From the NCBI GenBank assembly GCA_027941995.1, contig CP115966.1, positions 1,550,001 to 1,614,000 of the forward strand: a stretch of DNA of 64,000 nucleotides, in the 5' to 3' direction. This DNA is from Erythrobacteraceae bacterium WH01K (GTDB taxonomy: Bacteria; Pseudomonadota; Alphaproteobacteria; Sphingomonadales; Sphingomonadaceae). A program made the position numbers and the translations under genes. Shown piece by piece: positions 1 through 8,137 of this stretch (position 1 is the stretch's first letter; each line of letters begins with the position of its first letter). The notes beneath the pieces are model-generated. The model was not told the DNA's origin, searched no databases, and worked only from the letters and a program-made list of their open reading frames with translations.

Positions 1-1239
1 GCCGGTCATTCGCCCGCGGAGCCGCAGCAGAGCGCCGAGGCGCAGGCTGACGCCAAGACAAAGTGCGAAGAAGAAGCCCAGCGCCATCGCGCGATGGGGC
101 ACCCGGTAGCCGAAGGAGCTTGCGAACCAGTGGCCCAGCCTGAAGTTGCCATGGATCATTCGACGATGGACCATTCGACTATGTCTCATGGTTCGACGAC
201 CGCTCAGGATGGTCATTCGGGCATGGCAATGCCGATGGACGCTGCCCGTCCGGAGACTACACCCGGGAGTCATGAAGGAATGGATCATGGCTCGATCCCG
301 CATGGCACGCCTGCCGAAGGCGCGATGGATCATTCGCAGATGAACCAAGGCGACATGGGTCAGGCGGAAGCCAGCAACTCGTCGATGGACCATGGGCAGA
401 TGGATCACAGCCAGATGAACCATGGGCAGACGGGATCGCAGGATATGCAGGGCATGGACCATTCGGCGATGCAGATGGGCTCGAACGACGATATCCCGCT
501 GCTGCCGCCTCCTCCCGAAGCCGGGAGCGGTCCCGCGCGCGCGGCGGTCGCGATCTGGGGCGAGGAAGCCATGAACGAAGCGCGGCGCGAACTTGTCCGC
601 GAGACCGACGGCGGGATGCGCTTCTGGTTTCAGGGCGACCGGCTCGAATACCGCGCCCGCGAGGGAGTGGATGGATATCTTTGGGACATCCAGGGCTATT
701 ATGGTGGTGATATCGACAAGTTCTGGTTCAAATCCGAGGGCGAAGGCAGCTTCGGTGAGCCTGTCGAGGGAGCCGAAGTCCAGGCACTCTGGAGCCGGGC
801 GATCGCTCCCTTTTTCGACCTACAGACAGGTGTGCGCCAGGATTTAACAGGACCCGAGCGCACCCATGCTGTCATTGGCATACAGGGCATTGCTCCCTAC
901 CAGTTCGAGGTCGACGTTGCAGCGTTCGTATCGAACAAGGGTGATGTAACCGCGCGCTTCGAGGGCGAGCTTGATCAGCGCATCACGCAGCGGCTGATCC
1001 TCCAGCCGCGAGCCGAAATCGCTCTTTCGGCTCAGGATATTCCCGAACTCGGCATTGGCGCTGGCCTCGACCGGATCGAGGCAGGTCTGCGTCTTCGCTA
1101 CGAGTTCGCACGCGAATTCGCGCCCTATGTCGGCGTCTCCCAGGAGTGGCGGATCGGTCAGAGTGCCGATTTTGCACGCGCCGCAGGGGAAGACCCTAGC
1201 GTGACGAATTACGTCGTGGGCATGCGATTCTGGTTTTAA
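1..1239 (+). CDS. copB: copper resistance protein B (CopB/PcoB type), 5' end outside the window
   Basis: The reading frame is open from base 1, so the start and signal peptide lie upstream and at least 412 residues are present. The first half is a low-complexity Met/His/Ser region with many MDHS, MDHG and MSHG motifs (about bases 150 to 480). The second half, from about base 490, has the alternating aromatic pattern of an outer-membrane beta barrel and ends in WF, the usual C-terminal aromatic of such barrels. This matches the CopB family, in which Met-rich repeats bind copper and the barrel sits in the outer membrane. It leads a run of plus-strand genes. An internal ATG at 94 is unlikely to be the true start because coding continues upstream without a break. 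The family call is strong; copper as the metal is inferred from the family. Confidence 0.88.
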   Translation, partial: AGHSPAEPQQSAEAQADAKTKCEEEAQRHRAMGHPVAEGACEPVAQPEVAMDHSTMDHSTMSHGSTTAQDGHSGMAMPMDAARPETTPGSHEGMDHGSIPHGTPAEGAMDHSQMNQGDMGQAEASNSSMDHGQMDHSQMNHGQTGSQDMQGMDHSAMQMGSNDDIPLLPPPPEAGSGPARAAVAIWGEEAMNEARRELVRETDGGMRFWFQGDRLEYRAREGVDGYLWDIQGYYGGDIDKFWFKSEGEGSFGEPVEGAEVQALWSRAIAPFFDLQTGVRQDLTGPERTHAVIGIQGIAPYQFEVDVAAFVSNKGDVTARFEGELDQRITQRLILQPRAEIALSAQDIPELGIGAGLDRIEAGLRLRYEFAREFAPYVGVSQEWRIGQSADFARAAGEDPSVTNYVVGMRFWF

Positions 1240-1255
1240 GAGAAGGAAATATACA

Positions 1256-1816
1256 ATGAGGATAAGACTATCTCTAAGCGCGGTCGCCCTGGCCTTGGCT
1301 GCAGGCGGCACTCCCGCCCTGGCACAATCCATGGATCATTCCGCGCACTCGGACCCTACGGCTTCGACGCAGATGGACCATACGGAGCAGGGCATGAACC
1401 ACGCCGAGCATATGGATGCGATGAATGATGACGTTGCGGAAGCCGAGGCGGTTCTGACATCATATCGGGATGCCCTGACGTCGCGCGATGCAGAGGCCAT
1501 GGCCGCGCTGTTTGCCGAGGAATCCTTCGTTTACGAAAACGGCAAGGCGGAAGGCAGCTTCACGTATTACATGGAGCATCACCTGGGACCGGAACTCGAT
1601 GCAATAACCAGCTTCACCTTCGGCGAACCGACGCTCGCAGTCACCCGGATGGGACATATGGCGTATGGCCGCGAATCGTACACCTATCGGATCGAACTGG
1701 CCGACGGCCGCGTGATCGACCGCGAAGGCGTTGCGACCTCGGTGCTTGCCCATGATGCGGATGGCTGGAAGATCGTTCAGTACCATTCGTCGTCACGAGC
1801 GCCGCGTAACAACTGA
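1256..1816 (+). CDS. exported NTF2-like (SnoaL/DUF4440-type) protein with Met/His-rich linker
   Basis: This protein of 186 residues starts 16 bases after copB, with an AAGGA ribosome site before the ATG. It begins with a signal peptide ending in ALAQ at about residue 24. A short linker with MDHS and MDHT motifs (residues 26 to 56) resembles the repeats of the neighbouring CopB. Residues 58 to 180 look like an NTF2-like alpha+beta cone domain: SYRDALTSRDAEAMAALF near the start and DGWKIVQYHSSSR at the end are typical. Such domains bind or convert small ligands, but no catalytic residues are evident. The MDHS-type linker suggests periplasmic copper binding or delivery; this is inference from shared motifs and operon position. 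Confidence 0.8.
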   Translation: MRIRLSLSAVALALAAGGTPALAQSMDHSAHSDPTASTQMDHTEQGMNHAEHMDAMNDDVAEAEAVLTSYRDALTSRDAEAMAALFAEESFVYENGKAEGSFTYYMEHHLGPELDAITSFTFGEPTLAVTRMGHMAYGRESYTYRIELADGRVIDREGVATSVLAHDADGWKIVQYHSSSRAPRNN

Positions 1817-1836
1817 TTTGATCGGGGGAACACCGA

Positions 1837-2571
1837 TTGGCGACACGCTCTTTCAAGCTGCGTCTGCATGTGCTGGGCAGCAAGCTTCACAAATGGCTGG
1901 CAGTCTTTGTCGGCGTCCAGGTGCTTCTATGGATGGCCACCGGGGCGCTGATGTCGTTCCTCGACATCGAAGAGGTCCGGTCCGAACATGTCGTTTCGCG
2001 CGCACCGGAGGTTCTGCCCGCTAATGCTGCCATGCCCGAGTGGCTCGATAGCAGGGAGGGGGTGGTTTCCCTTGCGACGCGCGCGGTCGGCGGCAGGACA
2101 GTAACCGAGATCCGTCGGGACGATGGAAGCGTCACGCTCCGCGACCCGAACAGCGGCGCTCTCCTTTCGCCTCTTTCGAGCGCGAGCGCACAGGCCATCG
2201 CTCGCCATGCTTGGACGGGGCCACCAACCACCATAGCGACCACGCGCCTCATCGAAGGTGCTGTCGGGACCGAATTCCGGGGTCCGTTCCCCGCGTGGCA
2301 GATTACCTATGGCGATGAGGACAATACCCGCGTCTACATCGATGCATCGAGCGGCTCGGTGCTCGCTGCCCGCAGCGACACCTGGCGTCTGTTCGATTTT
2401 ATCTGGGGGCTGCATATCATGGACTGGACGCAGCGCGACCGCATCAACAGCTGGTGGCTGCTACTGTTCGGGATCGGCGGGACAATCATCGCGGTTTCGG
2501 GCTTTGTCCTGCTTGCCAACCGGTTTCCCAGGATCAGGCGGCGGGCGAAACATGTGCCGAATGCCCCCTGA
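1837..2571 (+). CDS. PepSY-domain membrane protein
   Basis: This protein of 244 residues starts at a TTG preceded by a GGGGGAA ribosome site, 21 bases after the upstream stop. A first membrane segment lies at about residues 17 to 38 (KWLAVFVGVQVLLWMATG) and a second near residues 205 to 226 (WWLLLFGIGGTIIAVSGFVL), with a periplasmic PepSY-like domain between them. Residues around 160 to 172 (TRVYIDASSGSVLA) are the typical PepSY end motif, followed by the IWGLHIMDW segment common in PepSY-associated membrane proteins. Relatives often sit beside metal-uptake or metal-resistance genes. Its role here is unknown; membership of the copper operon is supported by spacing and strand. Confidence 0.82.
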   Translation: MATRSFKLRLHVLGSKLHKWLAVFVGVQVLLWMATGALMSFLDIEEVRSEHVVSRAPEVLPANAAMPEWLDSREGVVSLATRAVGGRTVTEIRRDDGSVTLRDPNSGALLSPLSSASAQAIARHAWTGPPTTIATTRLIEGAVGTEFRGPFPAWQITYGDEDNTRVYIDASSGSVLAARSDTWRLFDFIWGLHIMDWTQRDRINSWWLLLFGIGGTIIAVSGFVLLANRFPRIRRRAKHVPNAP

Positions 2572-2584
2572 AGCCGCTCCCAGT

Positions 2585-3091
2585 TTAATCAGGTTCGGCT
2601 CGGGCAAAGCGGACCAGAAGGATCGTTAGCGCGGGCACGATCGTCCACATCGCGATCGGGATCAGCGCCAGTCCCGTCACTGGCTCTTGCGGCATCAACT
2701 CGCTGTAGCGCCAGCTCAGGAAACTGTTTGCCGGAAGCGATGTGGCGATCATTTCGACGGCGATCGCGACGACAAGCCCGAAGCCGAAATAGATCGCATA
2801 GGGCATTTTGGCGGCTTGCCAGAGCCACGCGTGCCCGCCACGTAATCCTGCAAGGCTATAAGCTGTCAGCAGGATCACGCCATCGCCCAGGCTTGCAATG
2901 CCGCAGCGAATGGTCCGCTCGAAGGGTTCGAGATCACCCGGTTCGAAGAATGGCATCTGGAAAATCTCCCAGACGAACGCGATCAGGCTCCCGCAAATAA
3001 GGATCAGCCAATGGGTTCTGGTCATGTTGCAGGTACGCCCGAAAAATCTGCGCCAGCAAATAGCAAGCGGCCGGATTTCCACTTCCTGCAT
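2585..3091 (-). CDS. small multi-pass membrane protein of unknown function
   Basis: This product of 168 residues has about four hydrophobic segments: around residues 26 to 42, 69 to 84, 97 to 116 and 144 to 162. No family is recognised. The ATG at 3091 has GAAGG five bases upstream and leaves 27 bases to the upstream gene on the same strand, which argues for a two-gene unit. The in-frame ATG at 3025 gives a more usual membrane-protein N-terminus (MTRTHWLILICGSL) but lacks a visible ribosome site. It runs against the copper genes on both sides and ends 13 bases from the PepSY gene, so the two are convergent. Confidence 0.62.
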   Translation of the reverse strand: MQEVEIRPLAICWRRFFGRTCNMTRTHWLILICGSLIAFVWEIFQMPFFEPGDLEPFERTIRCGIASLGDGVILLTAYSLAGLRGGHAWLWQAAKMPYAIYFGFGLVVAIAVEMIATSLPANSFLSWRYSELMPQEPVTGLALIPIAMWTIVPALTILLVRFARAEPD

Positions 3092-3118
3092 AGCGCCTTC
3101 GCTGCCCCAAAGCCCGGA

Positions 3119-3406
3119 TCAGTCATGATTTTCGCGGCCCTCCGACTCGGCCATGCGAGCAGCGCGTTTGAGAAATTTCCGCATGTCACCTGCTGCCAGT
3201 TCGGTAAGCGGGTGCCGGCTCGCATCGGGGCGCGGTTCGATCATGTCCGCACGTTTCCTAATCTGTTCGATCTGTTCATCGCTCGCCCCGGACAAAAGGC
3301 CAAGAACTATGTTCTCGAGAGTAATGAGGCGAATGCGCATTTGCACCAGATCGGCATGATCGGGCTCCGGGATATCCCAGCTGCCGTTCTCATTGACCGT
3401 GCTCAC
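3119..3406 (-). CDS. small hypothetical protein (95 aa)
   Basis: The frame starts at GTG 3406, with GGAGAAG about seven bases upstream. The product is soluble, predicted helical, rich in Arg, Glu and Met, and has no signal peptide or cysteines. I do not recognise a family. The C-terminal part (residues 62 to 95) is strongly charged. It lies 27 bases upstream of the membrane protein on the same strand and is divergent from the Met/His-rich gene at 3630, with a 223-base shared upstream region. The clear ribosome site and neighbour spacing support it as a real gene; function is unknown. Confidence 0.5.
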   Translation of the reverse strand: MSTVNENGSWDIPEPDHADLVQMRIRLITLENIVLGLLSGASDEQIEQIRKRADMIEPRPDASRHPLTELAAGDMRKFLKRAARMAESEGRENHD

Positions 3407-3629
3407 GACTGCTTCTCCGACGGCTCTGCTGGCACCATGATACTCCCCATTCGTCGTTATCGGCTTCTCTCAAAAAGGTGGCCGAAAAACAGCACCGCTG
3501 CAACCGGCCGTGCTTCGGCCCACCAGCCCCACCGCTGCTGCGGATTGTTTGAGGGGAAGAGATGGCGGCTGCGTAAAGAGGATGACTGCACACAGCATCC
3601 ACCGCAAGACCGACGAAAGGAAATCGACC

Positions 3630-4019
3630 ATGAAACTGACAGTTCTAGCTTTCGCGCTCGCCACCGGCCTGGCAACCACCCCGGCAATGGCCCGGCAACA
3701 GCATGACCACGGGGATCAAGCGGCGGCGCAGCAGCAGTCACACGCTGGCCATATGATGCAGGATTCGGCGGCCATGACGGCCCACCGCGAGAAGATGGCT
3801 GAAATGCGCGCGCTGATGCAGCAGGCCCACGCGGCGAGCGATCCTGCCGAACGCCAAAGGCTTATGGCCGAACATCGTGCAAAAATGCAGGAACACATGG
3901 CGGGCATGATGCAGGGGGACAACGCCGATATGATGGCGGCCTGTCACCAGCACATGATGATGATGCATGACATGATGGAGCAGATGGCGGCTCACGAGAA
4001 CATGGCGCAAGACGATTAG
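3630..4019 (+). CDS. exported Met/His-rich helical metal-binding protein
   Basis: This small protein of 129 residues has a signal peptide ending at about residue 21 (TPAMA). The mature part is almost entirely helical and packed with Met and His: HDHGDQ near the start, then several HREKM, HRAKM and HQHMMMMHDMMEQM segments, with a single Cys at about residue 103 (AACHQH). The repeated H-x-x-x-M spacing suggests a helical hairpin with a Met/His face suited to Cu(I) or Ag(I). Length and composition recall periplasmic metal chaperones of the Spy/ZraP/CnrX size class, but I cannot assign it to one. GAAAGGAAATC before the ATG is a plausible ribosome site. A hairpin seven bases after the stop suggests it is its own transcription unit. 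Confidence 0.72.
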   Translation: MKLTVLAFALATGLATTPAMARQQHDHGDQAAAQQQSHAGHMMQDSAAMTAHREKMAEMRALMQQAHAASDPAERQRLMAEHRAKMQEHMAGMMQGDNADMMAACHQHMMMMHDMMEQMAAHENMAQDD

Positions 4020-4025
4020 GAGGCG

Positions 4026-4062
4026 GTGGCCGGGCTCTCGCTTTGTGCCTGAGCCTGGCCAC
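4026..4062 (+). terminator. stem-loop after the Met/His-rich gene
   Basis: Arms GTGGCCGGGCTC (4026..4037) and GAGCCTGGCCAC (4051..4062) pair over 12 bases with one mismatch, around a 13-base loop. It begins seven bases after the stop codon. There is no strong T run after it, so termination is likely but not certain. The rest of the 4063..4234 gap shows no convincing gene. Confidence 0.5.
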
Positions 4063-4234
4063 ACTCTTACCAGGGCGCGGTGCAAGGCAGGAGGTCCGAC
4101 CATCTCGTGAGTAAAATTTGAACCCTCACGCGTCGACGATCGCCGCGCTCTATCACCGCAAGAGATGAAGGTTCGCAGAGCATTACAGACACAATAGGTT
4201 GCACGACCATCGCCAAGACCGGAGCCCGTAGAGA

Positions 4235-4864
4235 ATGAAACGAATACAATTCATGGCTATTGTGGCCGCCAGTCTGCTCTGGATAAGTCCGGCCCAGGCC
4301 CATGGCGACGAGGAACATGGCGAAGCGGCCAGTGCTGTCGTCTCCGATGCGGCGTCAAAAGATATCCAGGCTGCGCAGGGGCACGGCGACACGGCTGCTG
4401 ATCATGACGGGGCGAAGGGACAAGATGCAGACGAAGGCGACAAGGGCGTGGTCGGTGTGCTCAAGTCGCTGCATCCCGCCACCGTACACTTTCCGATCGC
4501 CTTGTTCTTTATGGCCGCTCTCACCGAGCTATTCGTCATCGCACGGAAGGGCACAGGCCTAGAGTCGGCAGTGCGCGTACTTGTTTATGGCGGTGCCGCC
4601 GGGGCGGTCGTGGCGGCCATATTCGGTTGGATCCATACCGGTCTCTGGTTCGGCGGAGATACTGCGATGCAGGTTCATCGCTGGAACGGAATGCTGATCG
4701 CGGTTCTCGGTCTGGCGATGGCCTATCTGGCGAGCCGTGCTTCCGCGAGCCGGACCGCGTTTCGCGCCGCAATCTTTGCCATGGCCGCTCTAGTGCTGGT
4801 GCAGGGATTTCTGGGCGGCGAGCTTGCGCACGGTGCCAATCATCTTGGTATCTCCTGGCTTTGA
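4235..4864 (+). CDS. DUF2231-type membrane protein with His-rich periplasmic N-terminus
   Basis: The protein has 209 residues. A signal peptide ending in AQA at residues 20 to 22 is followed by an acidic, His-rich stretch (HGDEEHGEA, then QGHGDTAADHDG) up to about residue 65. The rest holds four hydrophobic segments typical of DUF2231 proteins, with the family hallmark LHPATVHFPIALFF at about residues 79 to 92, a conserved VHRWNG near residue 150, and HGANHLG near the C-terminus. DUF2231 proteins are common next to copper and heavy-metal determinants, but their biochemical role is not established. The gene ends eight bases before the lipoprotein gene, so the two are probably co-transcribed. 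Confidence 0.82.
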   Translation: MKRIQFMAIVAASLLWISPAQAHGDEEHGEAASAVVSDAASKDIQAAQGHGDTAADHDGAKGQDADEGDKGVVGVLKSLHPATVHFPIALFFMAALTELFVIARKGTGLESAVRVLVYGGAAGAVVAAIFGWIHTGLWFGGDTAMQVHRWNGMLIAVLGLAMAYLASRASASRTAFRAAIFAMAALVLVQGFLGGELAHGANHLGISWL

Positions 4865-4872
4865 AGGATAGA

Positions 4873-5283
4873 ATGATGCGCAGATCAAATCGGAACGCGT
4901 TTGTTGCCCCCCTTGCTGCGGCGGCATTGGGGCTAGGGCTCGCTGCCTGTGATCAGACGCAGGACACTTCATCAGAAGCTGAAGCCTTGCCACTGTATAC
5001 GGCCCCGCCGACCGAGAGCACAGGTGCTGGCGAAGGCGAAAGAGACAACGCTGCCTTTCCCGCTGGAGAGGCCAACACGAACCGGTCGGGTGAAGCTGCG
5101 ACTGCCGGTAGGCAACCAGACCGACCGGCGAGCACTCCGGTAGTAGCGTCGTCCCCTGCGGCCACTCCCCCGCCGGTGAATGCCCAGCCTAGCAACACAC
5201 CCGATCCTCATGCGGGCCACTATATGCCATCCATGCCCGACCATGACATGCCCTCGATGTCCGATCAGGCGCATGGATCGTGA
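4873..5283 (+). CDS. lipoprotein with disordered linker and His/Met tail
   Basis: This protein of 136 residues starts at one of two adjacent ATGs (4873 or 4876), preceded by AAGGATAG. The N-terminus is a lipoprotein signal with lipobox LAAC at about residue 26. The body is Pro/Ala/Thr/Ser/Gly-rich and looks disordered. The last 30 residues carry HAGHYMPSMPDHDMPSMSD, a metal-binding type pattern also seen in the neighbouring proteins. It follows the DUF2231 gene by eight bases and is the last gene of the block. I recognise no family. It may be a membrane-tethered metal sponge; that is inference from composition and neighbours. Confidence 0.7.
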   Translation: MMRRSNRNAFVAPLAAAALGLGLAACDQTQDTSSEAEALPLYTAPPTESTGAGEGERDNAAFPAGEANTNRSGEAATAGRQPDRPASTPVVASSPAATPPPVNAQPSNTPDPHAGHYMPSMPDHDMPSMSDQAHGS

Positions 5284-5303
5284 CCTGGCGTTTCGCCTTC
5301 TGA

Positions 5304-5322
5304 TCGGCCCAAAAACGGCCGA
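5304..5322 (+). terminator. weak terminator-like hairpin after the lipoprotein gene
   Basis: TCGGCC (5304..5309) and GGCCGA (5317..5322) form a perfect six-base stem with an A-rich loop, followed by CGCTCGTTTT. It sits 20 bases after the last metal-block gene. Confidence 0.35.
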
Positions 5323-5395
5323 CGCTCGTTTTACCAGTCACTACGAATAACAAGTCGGCGTTTGCCAAAGGCGCTTTATCTCATCTGTCCGATTT

Positions 5396-5419
5396 TGGGG
5401 GTATTGATGGGGGTATTTG
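5396..5419. repeat. tandem GGGGGTATT doublet at the block boundary
   Basis: TGGGGGTATTGA (5396..5407) is followed directly by TGGGGGTATTTG (5408..5419). It lies in the 255-base non-coding strip between the metal block and the core gene at 5539, in locally A/T-rich sequence. Similar GGGGGTA doublets are, in my recollection, seen just upstream of tyrosine integrase genes of genomic islands, so this may be a relic of an integration event. No integrase or tRNA is present here. The rest of 5284..5538 shows no gene. Confidence 0.4.
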
Positions 5420-5538
5420 CAAGACGACTCAAAAAGTTTATTAGGTAAATCAGCACGTTATATGCTCTCTATATTTCCCTCCTCCGCTACCATTTTTCAA
5501 CGAAATGTTTTCGTCGCATCGGAGGCGTCCAGCGCGCG

Positions 5539-6525
5539 CTATCCGTCCAGCGTTCCGAGGAATTGCGTCAGTAGCCGCGAGCAATCCTGCGGCCTTTCCT
5601 GCTGGGTCCAGTGGCCGCAGCCTTCCAGCATGTGCAGACCCCTGAGATCCGGGAGCAGCGTCTTCATCGTTTCGATCGGCGCGCGTCCCGCCAGGCGGGT
5701 GGCGAGGTCGCGGGTGCCGCCGATGAACAGGCTGGGCTGCTCGATGACGTGGCTGTCCAGCCCGCTCAGCATTTCGTGATCGCGGCGCCGGTTTCGATAC
5801 CGGTTCAAGGGGCCGCGAAAGCCGGAAGCTGCGAATTGCGAGGCGAGATAGGTGACGTCCTCCTCGCCGAGCCAGGGGAGGGGCATTTGCGGTTCGGGCA
5901 GCCCTTTCAGCAAGCCGTCGCCCGGTTTCTTGTCCGTCGGCCAGGTGCCGTCCGGTGCGTCGCCCGAAATCGCGTAGTAGAACCGCCGTATCGTGGTGGC
6001 CGGATCGTCTTCCAGCTCCGCCTCCGCAATGCCTTCCTGCTGGAAATCGACGATGTAGAAATAGCGGCCGCGCTTCGTGAAGACTTCGTCATGGACGATG
6101 TCGGTCGGGACTTCTCCGGGCGCGGAATGCGGGACGGACAGGCCGGCGACCGCGCAAAAGGTCTCCGGATGGAGCAGGGCCGATGTCCACGCGATGGGCG
6201 CGCCCCAGTCATGCCCGACGATGACCGCCGGTGCATCGGGAGAAAGTGCCTGCGCCAGACGCGCACAGTCCCCGGCCAGTTCCTTTAGCGAGTAGGCCGC
6301 GATCTCATCCGGTGCGGAGGAACCGCCATAGCCGCGAACGTCCATCGCGGCGACGCGGTATCCTGCTGCGGCAAGGGCGGGGATCTGCGCCCGCCAGCTA
6401 TACCAGCTTTCCGGGAAGCCATGGACGAGGAGGACCAGCGGTCCTTGCCCCATCTCGCCATAGCGCACGGTGATGCCGGGCGCGGTTTCCTGATGGCCGA
6501 AGCGTATTTCGTCGAGAATGCTCAT
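5539..6525 (-). CDS. alpha/beta-hydrolase, epoxide hydrolase type
   Basis: This cytosolic protein has 328 residues, the usual length for bacterial epoxide hydrolases. The oxyanion motif HGFPES is at residues 35 to 40 and the nucleophile elbow GHDWGA at 104 to 109, making Asp106 the likely nucleophile. The catalytic His is in GCGHWTQQE near the C-terminus. Together these distinguish epoxide hydrolases from esterases, which carry Ser at the elbow. A cap region rich in Tyr (YFYIVDFQ) can supply the ring-opening tyrosines. It would open epoxides to vicinal diols; the substrate cannot be told. Haloalkane dehalogenases are the main alternative but usually show a Trp-containing halide site not evident here. 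It is divergent from the dehydrogenase gene downstream. Confidence 0.85.
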   Translation of the reverse strand: MSILDEIRFGHQETAPGITVRYGEMGQGPLVLLVHGFPESWYSWRAQIPALAAAGYRVAAMDVRGYGGSSAPDEIAAYSLKELAGDCARLAQALSPDAPAVIVGHDWGAPIAWTSALLHPETFCAVAGLSVPHSAPGEVPTDIVHDEVFTKRGRYFYIVDFQQEGIAEAELEDDPATTIRRFYYAISGDAPDGTWPTDKKPGDGLLKGLPEPQMPLPWLGEEDVTYLASQFAASGFRGPLNRYRNRRRDHEMLSGLDSHVIEQPSLFIGGTRDLATRLAGRAPIETMKTLLPDLRGLHMLEGCGHWTQQERPQDCSRLLTQFLGTLDG

Positions 6526-6645
6526 GGCCTCGTTCTAGATTCCGGGCATCGCCCGTCCAGACCCGCTGGCCGAATTTCCCTCTTCTCCGCTTCCATGGCG
6601 GTGGAACGCGCGAAGGGGGCCGCCGTTGGTGTCGTAACTTCTCAA

Positions 6646-6691
6646 GGTGCCCATGCTCTCCGACCGGGAGAGTTTCCCAATGCCGGGCACC
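6646..6691 (+). promoter_or_regulatory. two-tier hairpin in the leader of the aldehyde dehydrogenase gene
   Basis: Outer arms GGTGCCC (6646..6652) and GGGCACC (6685..6691) enclose an inner hairpin CTCTCC (6656..6661) with GGAGAG (6667..6672). All arms are perfect. The structure ends 19 bases before the ATG at 6711 and just before the AGGA ribosome site, so in RNA it could influence translation or early termination. No known riboswitch is recognised. Confidence 0.4.
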
Positions 6692-6710
6692 GCAACAGGA
6701 AAGCGAAGCC

Positions 6711-8090
6711 ATGAGCACCATCCAGACGAACAACCCCGCGACCAAGCAGCCGCTCGAAACCTACGACATCATGGACGAGGCGGAAGCTATCGGAAAGGTC
6801 GAGGCGGCGCATGAAGCCTTCCTCGAATGGCGCAAGAAAAGCCACGAGGAGCGCGCGCCCTATCTGCGCAAGATTGCCGAGGTGCTGCGCGCCAATTCGG
6901 ACAAGTTCTCGCAGCTGATGACAGACGAAATGGGCAAGCTGCTGAAGGACGGAAAGACCGAGGTCGAAATTTGCGCCCGCATCTTCGAATATACTGCCGA
7001 TAACGGTCCTGAAGCACTGGCCGATGAAGAGCGCAAGCACAGCGGCGGCAAGAAGCGCGGTATCGTCACCTATTCGCCCATCGGTGTGATCTACAGCATC
7101 CAGCCGTGGAATTTTCCCGTCTACCAGCCGTCCCGCGTGCTGGCCGCAAACCTGATGGCGGGCAATGCCTGCATCCTGAAGCACGCATCGATCTGTACGG
7201 GCAGCGGCCTGCTGCTGCGCGACCTGTGTCTGGAAGCGGGCCTGCCCAAGGGCCTGTTCGACGTGATCCTGGTGGGGCACGACCTCTCGGACAAGATCAT
7301 CGCCCACGACCTGGTACGCGCGGTGACCATGACGGGCAGCGACCGGGCCGGCAGCCATATCGGCGAAACCGCTGCCAGCCATCTCAAGAAGACCGTCCTC
7401 GAACTGGGATCGAACGATGCGTATCTCGTGCTGGAAGATGCCGACATCGAACTGGCGGTAAAAACCTGCGTGCAGGGCCGCCTCTACAATAACGGTGAAA
7501 CCTGTGTGTCGGCAAAGCGGTTCGTGGTGACCGATGCCGTCTATGACGACTTTGTTTCCGCCTTTGTCGAGCAGATGAAGGGGGTCACCATGGGCGATCC
7601 GAACAAGGAAGACACCCAGCTCGGCCCGGTATCGGGGAAGGACCAGTTCGACACGCTGGTGGAACAGGTCGGCAAGAGCATCGATGCCGGTGCGACCGTG
7701 CTGTGCGGCGGCGATCCGGACGAGAACGCGGAAGGATATTATTATCCCGCCACGGTCTTGGCCGACTGCAAGCCGGGCATGCCCGCCTATGACGACGAAT
7801 TGTTCGGCTCTGTCGCCTCGATCATCCGTGCCAAGGACGACGAAGACGCCATGCGCATCGCCAATGACAGCCGCTACGGCCTTGGCGGCGGCATCTTTAC
7901 AAAGGACGAGGACAAGGCGATCCGGCTGGCGCGCGATCACTTCGATACCGGCATGGTCCGGATCAATTCCTTCGGTGCTGCCGATCCGAACATGCCGTTC
8001 GGCGGTGTGAAGGATTCCGGATACGGCCGCGAACATGGCGGTTTCGGGATGAAGGAATTCGTCAATGCGAAGGCCATCTTCCTGCCGTGA
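6711..8090 (+). CDS. NAD(P)-dependent aldehyde dehydrogenase, succinate-semialdehyde dehydrogenase (GabD1) type
   Basis: A complete aldehyde dehydrogenase of 459 residues, the short length typical of GabD1-like enzymes. The cofactor motif PWNFP is at 132 to 136, the general base Glu231 lies in LELGSND and the catalytic Cys265 in NNGETCVSAKR. The family's usual ELGG reads ELGS here, a small deviation. It would oxidise succinate semialdehyde or a related aldehyde to the acid in the cytosol. AGGA lies 11 bases before the ATG. The next gene, for an NAD(P)-binding protein, follows after 47 bases and may be co-transcribed. The enzyme class is certain; the exact substrate is inferred from the short form and the KHAS motif at 157 to 160. 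Confidence 0.88.
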   Translation: MSTIQTNNPATKQPLETYDIMDEAEAIGKVEAAHEAFLEWRKKSHEERAPYLRKIAEVLRANSDKFSQLMTDEMGKLLKDGKTEVEICARIFEYTADNGPEALADEERKHSGGKKRGIVTYSPIGVIYSIQPWNFPVYQPSRVLAANLMAGNACILKHASICTGSGLLLRDLCLEAGLPKGLFDVILVGHDLSDKIIAHDLVRAVTMTGSDRAGSHIGETAASHLKKTVLELGSNDAYLVLEDADIELAVKTCVQGRLYNNGETCVSAKRFVVTDAVYDDFVSAFVEQMKGVTMGDPNKEDTQLGPVSGKDQFDTLVEQVGKSIDAGATVLCGGDPDENAEGYYYPATVLADCKPGMPAYDDELFGSVASIIRAKDDEDAMRIANDSRYGLGGGIFTKDEDKAIRLARDHFDTGMVRINSFGAADPNMPFGGVKDSGYGREHGGFGMKEFVNAKAIFLP

Positions 8091-8137
8091 GCAGGAACGC
8101 GCCTCGACCCAAACCGGAAATCCAAGGAAACTGTATC

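Noticed and set aside
150-480. Repeated ATGGATCATTC-like units looking like a repeat array
   Set aside because: They are the MDHS codons of the CopB Met/His region, irregularly spaced and in frame, not a CRISPR or other array.
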